Source of the DNA: Vulcanimicrobiota bacterium
GTDB lineage: Bacteria > Vulcanimicrobiota > Vulcanimicrobiia > Vulcanimicrobiales > Vulcanimicrobiaceae
Direction: 5' to 3'
Length of the DNA: 64,000 nucleotides
NCBI GenBank assembly: GCA_003151115.1
Contig: PLWS01000004.1
Span: forward strand, 100,548 to 164,547
In this document: one piece after another, positions 18,475-25,917 of the stretch
Position numbering within the stretch: the stretch's first letter is position 1
Layout: the number at the start of each line of letters is the position of its first letter
Program-made: the position numbers and the translations under genes
Notes under the pieces: model-generated
The model's input: the letters and a program-made list of their open reading frames with translations, nothing else
Told to the model about the DNA's origin: nothing
Databases searched by the model: none

Positions 18475-19451
18475 CGCGCGTGCACGTCTGGGGCGCGTCG
18501 GGGTACGGCGCATCGGAAGCGATCGCGTTTTTGTGGGCGCATCCGCTGGTCGAACTGGGCGCGCTCGAAAGCGCGAGTCTGGCGGGACAGCCTGTGGGTT
18601 TGCATTTTCCGCGGCTGCGTACACTCGAGCGCACGTTCGATTATCCCGGAGCGATTTTATCGGCAATCGAACCGGACGATGTGGTTATCATGGGCGGAGC
18701 GCACGGCTCGGCAAAAGAGACTGCGCCGAAGTTTTTGGAAGCGGGCGCACGCGTGATCGATCTTTCCGAAGATTTTCGACTCTCGCCGACGCGGGCCGTC
18801 TACGGATTGCCCGAGCGGTACAAGGCGCAGATTGCGGGCGCGCGATTCGTTGCAAATCCGGGCTGTTATCCGACCGCGACGCTGCTTGCGGTTCTGCCCC
18901 TGGCACAGTTCGAGGTTTCACAGATCATCGTCGACGCGAAGAGCGGCATCACCGGCGCGGGGCGTAAACCGTCGGTGCGCGCGTTGTATGCCGAAGTGGC
19001 CGGCGATATTCACGCGTATGGCTTGGAAGGGCACCGTCACGAAGCGGAAATCATGCAAGAGTTAAACGCGGCCGGGATCGATGTGCCGCTCGTCTTTACG
19101 CCGCACGTCGTTCCGCTGGCGCGCGGCATGCTGGTGGACGCATACGTCGTTATGCGATCTGCGCCGGATGCGAGCGCAGTGCGCGCGACCTACGCGCGGT
19201 TTTATGCCGGCAACCCGTTCGTGCGGCTGCTCGACGAAGGCGTTTCGCCCAGTGTCGCCGCTGTCGCATATACAAACGATGCGGAGATCTCGGTTTCGGT
19301 GCACGGCAACGTCGTGCGCGCCATCTGCGCGATTGACAACCTCGGCAAAGGGGCCGCTACGCAAGCGGTGATGAACCTCAATATCATGCTGGGATTTCCT
19401 GAAGAGACGGCCCTTCGACAGGGCGCGCTTACAGCGCGCCGCTCAGGATGA
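18471..19451 (+). CDS. argC: N-acetyl-gamma-glutamyl-phosphate reductase
   Basis: 326 residues. NADPH-dependent third step of arginine synthesis. WGASGYGASEAIAFL is the nucleotide-binding loop, NPGCYPTA holds catalytic Cys132, and GLEGHRHEAEI holds the acid/base His. GTG start overlapping argH. The last ~13 residues (ALRQGALTARRSG) and the TGA stop are read from an intergenic repeat that starts at about 19409, so the native C-terminus was probably replaced when the repeat arrived. Confidence 0.94.
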   Translation: MTRVHVWGASGYGASEAIAFLWAHPLVELGALESASLAGQPVGLHFPRLRTLERTFDYPGAILSAIEPDDVVIMGGAHGSAKETAPKFLEAGARVIDLSEDFRLSPTRAVYGLPERYKAQIAGARFVANPGCYPTATLLAVLPLAQFEVSQIIVDAKSGITGAGRKPSVRALYAEVAGDIHAYGLEGHRHEAEIMQELNAAGIDVPLVFTPHVVPLARGMLVDAYVVMRSAPDASAVRATYARFYAGNPFVRLLDEGVSPSVAAVAYTNDAEISVSVHGNVVRAICAIDNLGKGAATQAVMNLNIMLGFPEETALRQGALTARRSG

Positions 19452-19476
19452 CATAATATATCTCTCCATGACAAAT
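19409..19476 (+). repeat. Modular repeat forming the argC 3' end
   Basis: CCCTTCGACA head, hairpin GGCGCGC-TTACA-GCGCGCC, tail GCTCAGGATGACA, then a short CTCCATGACA half-tail. It encodes the ArgC tail and its stop codon. Confidence 0.8.
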
Positions 19477-19487
19477 CGAACCCTATC

Positions 19488-20723
19488 ATGAAAGCGCGTG
19501 AAGCCATGATCGACGAACAAATAGTTCTTCCGCGGTTAGTTGCGCTGCGGGGCGGTTTGGGGAACGTGCCGGGCGTCCGGCTGGCGGGCGTGCATGCGGG
19601 AATCAAGAAGCGCAAGCGCGATTTGGCGCTGATCGTTTTTGATGCGCCGCAAGTCTGTGCGTCGGTCATTACGACGAACGAAATCAAAGCCGCGCCGCTG
19701 CTGGTGACGCGCGATTCGCTGAAAACCCACGGCTCTCAGATGCGGGGGCTCGTTTGCAACTCCGGCTGCGCTAACGCGTGCACCGGATCGAAAGGCGAAC
19801 GCGACGCGCGGGCGACCGCGCGACAGGCCGCGGCACTGCTGGGAATTCCGAAGCAGAGCGTCGTGGTTTCATCGACGGGCGTGATCGGCATACCGCTGCC
19901 AATCGACCGCATCTCGAAATCTCTCGAACGCGCCGTGGCCGATCTCGAAGCGGGCGGCGAGGCCGCGTACGATGCTGCCGAAGCGATCATGACAACCGAT
20001 CGCGTACCGAAACTTTCCGCGTACGCCTTTTACGACGGCGAGAAGCGCTACGTCGTGGGCGGCATTGCCAAAGGCTCGGGCATGATCTCACCCAACATGG
20101 CGACGATGCTCGCGTTCATCGCGACAGACGCGCCGATGTCGCAAGAGGAGTTGCAAGCGCAGGTGGCGCGTTGCGCGGACGGCAGTTTCAATATGATTTC
20201 GGTGGATGGCGACATGTCGACCAACGATGCGGTATATGCGTTCGCGCCGGCATCCGATGCCAAGGCACCCGAACATTTCGGGGCGGCGCTGCGTAAGGTG
20301 TGTGAAGAACTCGCGCAGGCGATGGTCGCCGACGGCGAGGGCGCGACCAAGACGCTTTCGGTTCACGTCACCGCCGCCGAGAGCGAAGATCAAGCACGAG
20401 CGATTGCACGCGCCGTTATTAACAGTAACCTTGTCAAGACGGCGCTTTTCGGCGAAGACCCGAACTGGGGACGCATCGTTTCGGCTGCCGGTTCCGCGCG
20501 CGCGGGAATGGATCCGGAGAAGTGGTCGCTCTACGTCAACGATTTACTGTGGGTTGATGTCGGCGCCGTCGAGGTTCTATCGGAAGCCGAAGCGCATCGC
20601 GAGCTCGAGCATACGAAGGTTCACGTGCGCCTAGATCTCGGCATCGGACGTGCCAGCGCAACCGGCTGGGGATGCGATCTGTCGCGCGACTATGTACGAA
20701 TCAATGCGAATTATCGTACGTAG
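19488..20723 (+). CDS. argJ: Bifunctional glutamate N-acetyltransferase / ornithine acetyltransferase
   Basis: 411 residues. Recycles the acetyl group from acetylornithine to glutamate, giving the cyclic arginine pathway. The self-cleavage site KGSGMISPNMATML is present, with Thr206 as the expected N-terminal nucleophile of the beta chain. Other blocks are CNSGCANACTG, STGVIGIPLP and GEDPNWGRI. No argA is visible, consistent with ArgJ being bifunctional. ATG at 19488 gives the full N-terminus; ATG 19506 is an alternative. No good ribosome-binding site is seen. Confidence 0.95.
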   Translation: MKAREAMIDEQIVLPRLVALRGGLGNVPGVRLAGVHAGIKKRKRDLALIVFDAPQVCASVITTNEIKAAPLLVTRDSLKTHGSQMRGLVCNSGCANACTGSKGERDARATARQAAALLGIPKQSVVVSSTGVIGIPLPIDRISKSLERAVADLEAGGEAAYDAAEAIMTTDRVPKLSAYAFYDGEKRYVVGGIAKGSGMISPNMATMLAFIATDAPMSQEELQAQVARCADGSFNMISVDGDMSTNDAVYAFAPASDAKAPEHFGAALRKVCEELAQAMVADGEGATKTLSVHVTAAESEDQARAIARAVINSNLVKTALFGEDPNWGRIVSAAGSARAGMDPEKWSLYVNDLLWVDVGAVEVLSEAEAHRELEHTKVHVRLDLGIGRASATGWGCDLSRDYVRINANYRT

Positions 20724-20725
20724 CA

Positions 20726-20833
20726 TGCGGGCCTCGTCAGGTGCGCTCCGCGTACTGCTCGGCCGTCCTTCGACGACGCCTCGCTCACCGAGCGAGGGCT
20801 GCTCAGGATGACATTACTCTACTCACCATGACA
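20726..20833 (+). repeat. Modular repeat containing the argD start codon
   Basis: GCGGGCCTCGTCAGGTGCGC module, GTCCTTCGACGA, hairpin CCTCGCTC-ACC-GAGCGAGG, tail CTCAGGATGACA, then tail CTCACCATGACA at 20822-20833 whose ATG (20828) starts argD. Confidence 0.82.
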
Positions 20834-22036
20834 AATAATAACGATAACCACTTACTCCAAAATTATCGCAGTGCGCCGATTACGATCGTGCGCGGCGAGG
20901 GCTGTTACCTCTTCGATGACAAAGGCACCCGCTATCTCGACATGATCGGCGGCATTGCGGTGTGTGCGCTGGGACACGCGCATCCCGGCATCGCCGAGGC
21001 GATTTCGAAGCAGGCTCATACGCTCGTGCAGTCGAGCAACCTGTTCGGTCACGAGCCGGCGCGTTCGCTTGCAAACGAACTGGCGAAGCGTTCGGGATTT
21101 GACCGTGTGTTTTTCTGCAACTCGGGAGCGGAAGCGAATGAGGCCGCGATCAAGCTCGCGCGCAAATTCGCTTTCCGAAAAGGCGACACGAAGCGCCGCA
21201 CGATTCTCTCATGCAACGGAAGTTTCCACGGACGCACGCTGGGCGCGCTCGCAGCGACGCCGAACGAGAAATACCAGGAAGGCTTCGATCCGCTGCCGGG
21301 CGGTTTCCGGTATACGCCGTTCAACGATGCCGCGGCGCTCGAAAAGGCGATTGACGATACGGTCGCCGCGTTCATTGTCGAGCCGATTCAAGGGGAGAGC
21401 GGCATTATTTCGGCGACGCGCGAGTTTTTGGAAGCTTCACGCCGGCTCTGCTCGCAGCACGGCGCGCTGCTTATCTTCGACGAGATCCAATGCGGTATGG
21501 GACGCATCGGCCCACTGTTTGCCTTCCAATATTTCGGCGTGCGCCCTGACGTGGTGACGATTGCAAAGGCGCTGGCGAACGGTTTGCCAATCGGCGCGAT
21601 GCTGCTGACCGAACGTGTCTCGAGCGGCCTGCAGCCCGGCGATCACGGCACGACGTTCGGTGGCTCACCGGTTCCGTGTGCCGCGGGACTCGCGCACTTG
21701 CGTATTCGCGACGAGATTGGGTTGCAGCAAAACGTCGAGCGAATGTCGGAGATATTGTTCGGCGAACTGCGCGCGGTTGCGCGGGAATTTCCGGACGTGT
21801 TGGGGGATCCGCGCGGCGCCGGATTGCTGGCGGGATTGCCGGTGAAGGAGCCGCACGACGCCGCGACGCTGGTAACGCACGCTCGCGAGCGGTCGCGCGT
21901 GCTTCTGAACAAGGCCGGAAACAATACCCTGCGCTTTGCGCCTCCGCTTATCGTTACGGAAGAGCAGATCGTCGAGGCGATGAAGGCGCTATGTGACGCC
22001 GCGCGCTCGCTTTCCGTTCCGGTCGCCGCCAAATAA
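20828..22036 (+). CDS. argD: Acetylornithine aminotransferase
   Basis: 402 residues, class III PLP aminotransferase. Converts N-acetylglutamate semialdehyde to acetylornithine. Blocks are GIAVCALGHAHPGI, FFCNSGAEANEAAIKLAR, LIFDEIQCGMGR and TIAKALANG with the PLP lysine. The ATG is part of a repeat tail (CTCACCATGACA), which gives the N-terminus MTNNND; the longer frame upstream is only repeat sequence. The TAA stop overlaps an ATA where the next gene's homology begins. Confidence 0.95.
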   Translation: MTNNNDNHLLQNYRSAPITIVRGEGCYLFDDKGTRYLDMIGGIAVCALGHAHPGIAEAISKQAHTLVQSSNLFGHEPARSLANELAKRSGFDRVFFCNSGAEANEAAIKLARKFAFRKGDTKRRTILSCNGSFHGRTLGALAATPNEKYQEGFDPLPGGFRYTPFNDAAALEKAIDDTVAAFIVEPIQGESGIISATREFLEASRRLCSQHGALLIFDEIQCGMGRIGPLFAFQYFGVRPDVVTIAKALANGLPIGAMLLTERVSSGLQPGDHGTTFGGSPVPCAAGLAHLRIRDEIGLQQNVERMSEILFGELRAVAREFPDVLGDPRGAGLLAGLPVKEPHDAATLVTHARERSRVLLNKAGNNTLRFAPPLIVTEEQIVEAMKALCDAARSLSVPVAAK

Positions 22037-22812
22037 GTACGCAGCGGGAGAAAGCGGAGGCGCTTCGGGCGCTGCATCATGCGGAGCAGGCGCTGGTGCT
22101 GGTCAACGTGTGGGATGTCGCGAGTGCGAAGATTATCGAGGAACTCGGTTTTCCCGCGGCGGCGACGGCAAGCGCCGCAATCTCGGCCTCGCTCGGATTT
22201 GAAGATAACGAAGAGATCGGGCGAGATCTGATGCTGGCGAGCGTGGCGCGCATTGCGGGCGCGGTTGATATTCCGGTGACGGTGGATCTCGAAGCGGGTT
22301 ATGGTCCAACCGTTGAAGACGCGATCGCAACGGCGCGGGGAGCGATCGAAGCCGGTGCAGTGGGCCTGAACTTCGAGGATTCGGCGCATAAGGATACGTC
22401 GGAGTTGTACGATGCTGCACTGCAGGCCGAGCGAATCAAAGCGATTCGACGCACCGGCGAGGAACTGGGGGTTCCGCTGGTCATTAACGCGCGTACGGAC
22501 GTTTTCTTCCGGACAGAGTTACCTGAAGAGGAGAAGCTTCGCGAAAGCGTGCGCCGCGCGAAGGTCTATTTAGATGCAGGCGCTGACTGCATTTACGTTC
22601 TCGGGCCGACGGATGAAAACACGATCGAACGCCTCGCCAAAGCGATTCCAGCACCGCTCAACATGCTCGCGCTGCCGGATGCACCGTCGATCGCGCGCAT
22701 GACGGAGCTCGGCGTCAAGCGGATCAGCTTCGGTCCGCGTCCGATGCGGCACGCTATGACCGCGCTTCGCGAAGCGGCCGAGCACGTGCGCGATTTGGCC
22801 ATTTTTCCCTAG
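22033..22812 (+). CDS. Isocitrate lyase / PEP mutase family protein, apparent AUA start
   Basis: Family enzymes (PF13714 type) act on C-C or P-C bonds of small acids; the exact reaction here is unknown. Typical blocks are NVWDVASAKIIEELGF, VTVDLEAGYG, INARTDVF and DAGADCIYVLG. Homology begins at STQREKAEALRALHHAEQ, right after the argD stop, but no ATG, GTG or TTG occurs in frame between the stop at 21994 and GTG 22096. An ATA at 22033 overlapping the argD TAA (ATAA) sits exactly where an ATGA overlap would be expected. A conventional caller would use GTG 22096 (238 aa). A strong terminator follows. Confidence 0.8.
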   Translation: MSTQREKAEALRALHHAEQALVLVNVWDVASAKIIEELGFPAAATASAAISASLGFEDNEEIGRDLMLASVARIAGAVDIPVTVDLEAGYGPTVEDAIATARGAIEAGAVGLNFEDSAHKDTSELYDAALQAERIKAIRRTGEELGVPLVINARTDVFFRTELPEEEKLRESVRRAKVYLDAGADCIYVLGPTDENTIERLAKAIPAPLNMLALPDAPSIARMTELGVKRISFGPRPMRHAMTALREAAEHVRDLAIFP

Positions 22813-22823
22813 TAGTTATAAAG

Positions 22824-22853
22824 AAAGGAGCACTCTTTCGGGTGCTCCTTTTT
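22824..22853 (+). terminator. Rho-independent terminator
   Basis: AAAGGAGCACTC, a 4-nt loop TTTC, then GGGTGCTCCTTT and T's: a 12-bp stem (one G-T pair) ending in a T run, 12 bp after the stop of the upstream gene. On the minus strand the run after the stem is TTTCTTTAT, so it may act both ways and end the tRNA-like transcript. Confidence 0.9.
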
Positions 22854-22918
22854 GATGGTGTAGCAGGCGTGACGCTATTACTCTACCACACCGTCGGGAA
22901 GCTCTCAAGGAGCCTCAC

Positions 22919-22988
22919 TGGAGCGTATGGGAATCGAACCCATTACGGCAGAGCTCGTCACGCCTGCCCTCGACCATCGAAACGCCCC
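22919..22988 (-). ncRNA. tRNA-like structure lacking a normal anticodon arm
   Basis: On the minus strand GGGGCGT (22988-22982) can pair with ACGCTCC (22926-22920) as a 7-bp acceptor stem with one G-U and a discriminator A. The T-arm is canonical (ATGGG, loop TTCGATT, CCCAT; 22943-22927). The 38 nt between them give a short TCGA-TGG-TCGA hairpin and a GGCAGG/TCTGCC stem with a 10-nt loop, not a 7-nt anticodon loop, and no CCA is encoded. It could be a tRNA pseudogene, an integration remnant or a tRNA-like RNA. A 12-bp inverted repeat (GCAGGCGTGACG) links it with 22863-22874. Confidence 0.45.
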
Positions 22989-23000
22989 AGCCTCCCTCAT

Positions 23001-23786
23001 TCACGCGCTAAGTCGAATTTGGAAAGGCGTATGCCGCATCCGAACGAGAAAATAGCCGGCGCCAATCCAGAGCAGCGCGATGGTCAGCCATGCGACAAGC
23101 GTTGTGTTCAGCGAGAGCGGGCTGACGGCGGCATAGCCCGACTGCACGATGTCGTGCGTGTTATTGACGGCCGCGTGCATTAACATGGCGAGCAGTATGC
23201 TGCCTTTGGTGTTTACAAACAGCCAGCCCATCGCGATTGACAGCGGAATGACGCCGGCGAGGAAGAGCGGAAACGACTGACCGTAGTTTCCGTTGCCGGG
23301 CAGCATGAAGAATACGGGCAGATGCCACAGCGCCCACAGCACGCCGAGGATGGCGCTTCCGATGCCGTATCCGTATTTCGCGCCGAGTCGCGGAAGCGCA
23401 TAGCCGCGCCACCCGATCTCTTCGCCGGCTTGCACGGGCATGGAGATAGTGATCGCCATTGGAATGAGGAACCACGACTCGTTGCCGAATTGCGGCCACG
23501 TCCCCGTGGCGAGTCGTTGTATCGCTGCAGCAGCGAGCCGAATCGCCAGCATGTACCCGATCGCGAACACATACCATTTCCATCCGACGCGCCATTCGAA
23601 GACGCGGGCAAAGAGTGCGCGGAGTCCGGCTTCTCCCTGCTTCGTTCCCGTCAACCAGATCGCAACCAATGCCGGCATGAACACCGCGAGCAAGAAGATC
23701 GCGTTGCCGAACTTTGGCATGTACGATGCCAGCGCAAAGCCGAGCCAGCTTAGCGCTATGGTGTAGTAGAAAAACCTAAACGTCAT
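23001..23786 (-). CDS. CPBP-family intramembrane metalloprotease
   Basis: 261 residues, hydrophobic, about seven or eight membrane segments. Carries the Abi/CAAX-protease motifs EEIGWRGYALPRL, WHLPVFF and a late MHAAVNNTHD. Family members cleave membrane substrates or act in self-immunity. ATG at 23786 overlaps the stop of the peptide-binding lipoprotein gene (ATGA). Last gene of the leftward chain starting at tsaD. Confidence 0.9.
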   Translation of the reverse strand: MTFRFFYYTIALSWLGFALASYMPKFGNAIFLLAVFMPALVAIWLTGTKQGEAGLRALFARVFEWRVGWKWYVFAIGYMLAIRLAAAAIQRLATGTWPQFGNESWFLIPMAITISMPVQAGEEIGWRGYALPRLGAKYGYGIGSAILGVLWALWHLPVFFMLPGNGNYGQSFPLFLAGVIPLSIAMGWLFVNTKGSILLAMLMHAAVNNTHDIVQSGYAAVSPLSLNTTLVAWLTIALLWIGAGYFLVRMRHTPFQIRLSA

Positions 23787-25396
23787 CCGCCGGAGAGGCG
23801 CCAGTGAGCAACGTTCCAGAAAACGCTGTCGCTCGAGCCCGTCTCGCCGTGCAGGCGTGAGGTAAACGCGTCGATCTCGCGGCGCTGATAGATCAGGATA
23901 ATCGGCAGCTCCTGATACAGCAGCCGCTGCAGTTGGGTGTAGATGGCTTTGCGCTTGGCGAGATCGAAGGTGCTGCGTCCGGCGGCGAGCAGCGCGTCGA
24001 TGCGGGGATCGCAAATGCGCGATTTGTTGTAACCGTGCGGCGGAACGTTGGCGCAGGCAAACTGGTCGGTGGTGTCGGGATCGTCGCCGTTCACGAATGG
24101 ATAGAGCGCGAGGTTGAATTTGCCGCCATAGACGGGACCGCCCGCGCTGACGGGCGCCACGAACTGCGTGACGTTGAAGGCTTTGATCTCAACGCGCGCG
24201 CCGACCGCGCGTTCGTATTGCGTTACGAGGTTGCCCATGATCGCGTCGCCCGGCGTTGCAGCTTGGATGACCATGAGCAGGTCGAGCGGCTCGCCGTTTT
24301 TCGTGCGCACACCGCTGGGGCCAACATGCCAGCCGGCAGTTTCCAAAAGTGCGCGCGCACCGGACGGATCGTACGGAATGCCGGGATACGCGGCCTTGTC
24401 GTAGGACCAGATGAAGAGCCCGCGTCCGGCGTCGCTGCTGTTGAGCGCGCCGCGCGTGCCTTTCGATACGAGGCTGCGCACGTCGATCGCTTGCGCCAGC
24501 GCATGACGGACTCGCGGATCTTTCGTTTGCGGCGACTGCGTATTGAAGATGATCGCGCCGACCGCGCTAACGGGCGTGCTGAGCACGCGATAGCCGGCCA
24601 GCGTGATGAGAATCGGGTACTGTGCGTAGTCCTGCGCGTTGAAGTAGCCTTGAACTTCGTGCGTCTGCAGAAGGTTGAGCGCGGTTTGCGCGTCGGGGAT
24701 GAAGCGGATGACCAGATGCTCGATGCGCGGCTTTCCGCCGAAGTAATACGGATTGGCGTGCATTTCCACGCGATCGCCGCGCAGCCAGCGGTCGACGACG
24801 TACGGTCCCGAGCCGATCGGTTTGCTGTCGAAGTCGATGCGGTTGAAGTCGGGATATTTCGCGAGCAGATGCTCGGGTAGAATCGGAAAGCCTTGCGGCG
24901 CCATCACCAGCGTGAGCAGCGGCGAAAACGGTTCTTTCAAATGAAGAACGAGCGTTGTCGGGTTGGGCGCCTGCGCGGAGGCGATGCGATCGTAGCCGTA
25001 GCGCGACTGCACGTTGTTCGCCGGGTTGTTGATCGCGTTGACCGACCAAACGCAGTCGCTTGCGGTGAGCGGTTGTCCATCGGAGAAGCGGACGTTTTTT
25101 CGCAGATGGTAGGTAACCGTGCGGCCGTCGGCGCTAATGCCGCCGTTTGTGATCGACGGTACCGTCACTGCGACGTCGGGCACGAGTTCGCCGCGATCGC
25201 CGTATTTCACCAGGAACGAGAAAAGCAGTTCGCCCCACTGCGTTTGCGACTGTCCATTTTCGAGCGCCGGATTTAACGACATCGGTTCGCGTTGCTGCGC
25301 GATCACGAGCGTCGAACGTCCGGCCGCGCTTTGCTGTTGTCCGCCCTGCGTGCAAGCCGCGAGCAAGAGTGCTGTTGCGATCAGGAACTTGTTCAT
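23783..25396 (-). CDS. Oligopeptide/nickel-type ABC transporter substrate-binding lipoprotein
   Basis: 537 residues of the SBP_bac_5 family. Lipoprotein signal MNKFLIATALLLAACTQGG (lipobox LAAC), then REPMSLNPALENGQSQ, LRKNVRFSDGQPLTASD and GSGPYVVDRW, all typical. It binds peptides or similar ligands outside the inner membrane. No permease or ATPase genes are adjacent, so it is an orphan binding protein here. ATG 25396 overlaps the previous gene by ATGA, and its own stop overlaps the protease gene. Confidence 0.92.
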   Translation of the reverse strand: MNKFLIATALLLAACTQGGQQQSAAGRSTLVIAQQREPMSLNPALENGQSQTQWGELLFSFLVKYGDRGELVPDVAVTVPSITNGGISADGRTVTYHLRKNVRFSDGQPLTASDCVWSVNAINNPANNVQSRYGYDRIASAQAPNPTTLVLHLKEPFSPLLTLVMAPQGFPILPEHLLAKYPDFNRIDFDSKPIGSGPYVVDRWLRGDRVEMHANPYYFGGKPRIEHLVIRFIPDAQTALNLLQTHEVQGYFNAQDYAQYPILITLAGYRVLSTPVSAVGAIIFNTQSPQTKDPRVRHALAQAIDVRSLVSKGTRGALNSSDAGRGLFIWSYDKAAYPGIPYDPSGARALLETAGWHVGPSGVRTKNGEPLDLLMVIQAATPGDAIMGNLVTQYERAVGARVEIKAFNVTQFVAPVSAGGPVYGGKFNLALYPFVNGDDPDTTDQFACANVPPHGYNKSRICDPRIDALLAAGRSTFDLAKRKAIYTQLQRLLYQELPIILIYQRREIDAFTSRLHGETGSSDSVFWNVAHWRLSGG

Positions 25397-25917
25397 TGTG
25401 TTGTAAACGATCCGGCGGTTGTCGGAGTGCATCCGCCCAGCGTGTCGTTAAGGAAAACGGAGTACGTCGCGTGCGGGAAGGAAGCGCTGATCGAGGCGCT
25501 TTCGTAGAGCGGGTTCGAGATCGAGGGTGTAGCCGAGGGTTGCGGCACCTGCGATTGGTTTATTTGCTGGAAGAATCCGGCCGTGCCCGCCGTTGCGGTG
25601 TTCGGATTGGGGTCGTTGTGTACGAGGACTTGAAATGTGCTCGGGAAGAGCCGGCTGACCGCAAATACGATTTGGCCGGGCCCGTCGGGGACGTTGGTCG
25701 CGCCGGGGATTGGATAGATCTGCTGCGACAATCCGTTGTAAAGGCATTGGATCGGCGTGAGATATGTTCCGGCGTTATATCCGCCACAGGCTGTTAACGC
25801 CATAACGCAAAGGGCGATCAATGCGGGCTTCGTCCGGCGCGCCCAGGGCGCGCTGCTCGGCCGCCCTTCGACTACGCGCATCGAAGATGCGCTGCTCAGG
25901 ATGACAATGCCATTCAT
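25393..25917 (-). CDS. Small lipoprotein with a repeat-derived N-terminus
   Basis: Up to 174 residues. The lipoprotein signal is KPALIALCVMALTACGG; the mature part is Pro/Thr/Ser-rich with IYPIPGATNVPDGPG and a conserved-looking YSVFLNDTLGGC. The first ~28 residues (VILSSASSMRVVEGRP...) are translated from an intergenic repeat lying over the gene start. The ATG at 25917 overlaps tsaD (ATGA); the ancestral start may have been nearer the signal peptide. Function unknown; coupled upstream of the peptide-binding lipoprotein. Confidence 0.7.
   Translation of the reverse strand: MNGIVILSSASSMRVVEGRPSSAPWARRTKPALIALCVMALTACGGYNAGTYLTPIQCLYNGLSQQIYPIPGATNVPDGPGQIVFAVSRLFPSTFQVLVHNDPNPNTATAGTAGFFQQINQSQVPQPSATPSISNPLYESASISASFPHATYSVFLNDTLGGCTPTTAGSFTTQ
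25824..25912 (+). repeat. Modular repeat overlapping the start of the small lipoprotein gene
   Basis: GCGGGCTTCGTCC, hairpin GGCGCGCC-CAG-GGCGCGC, CGGCCGCCCTTCGAC, hairpin GCGCATC-GAA-GATGCGC, tail GCTCAGGATGACA. Read on the minus strand it encodes the N-terminal extension of the lipoprotein. Confidence 0.8.

Noticed and set aside
22919..22988. Interpretation as a tmRNA (5' GGGG and TTCGA near the start)
   Set aside because: The 5' and 3' acceptor halves are only 70 nt apart, with no tag-coding region, no permuted arrangement and no room for pseudoknots.
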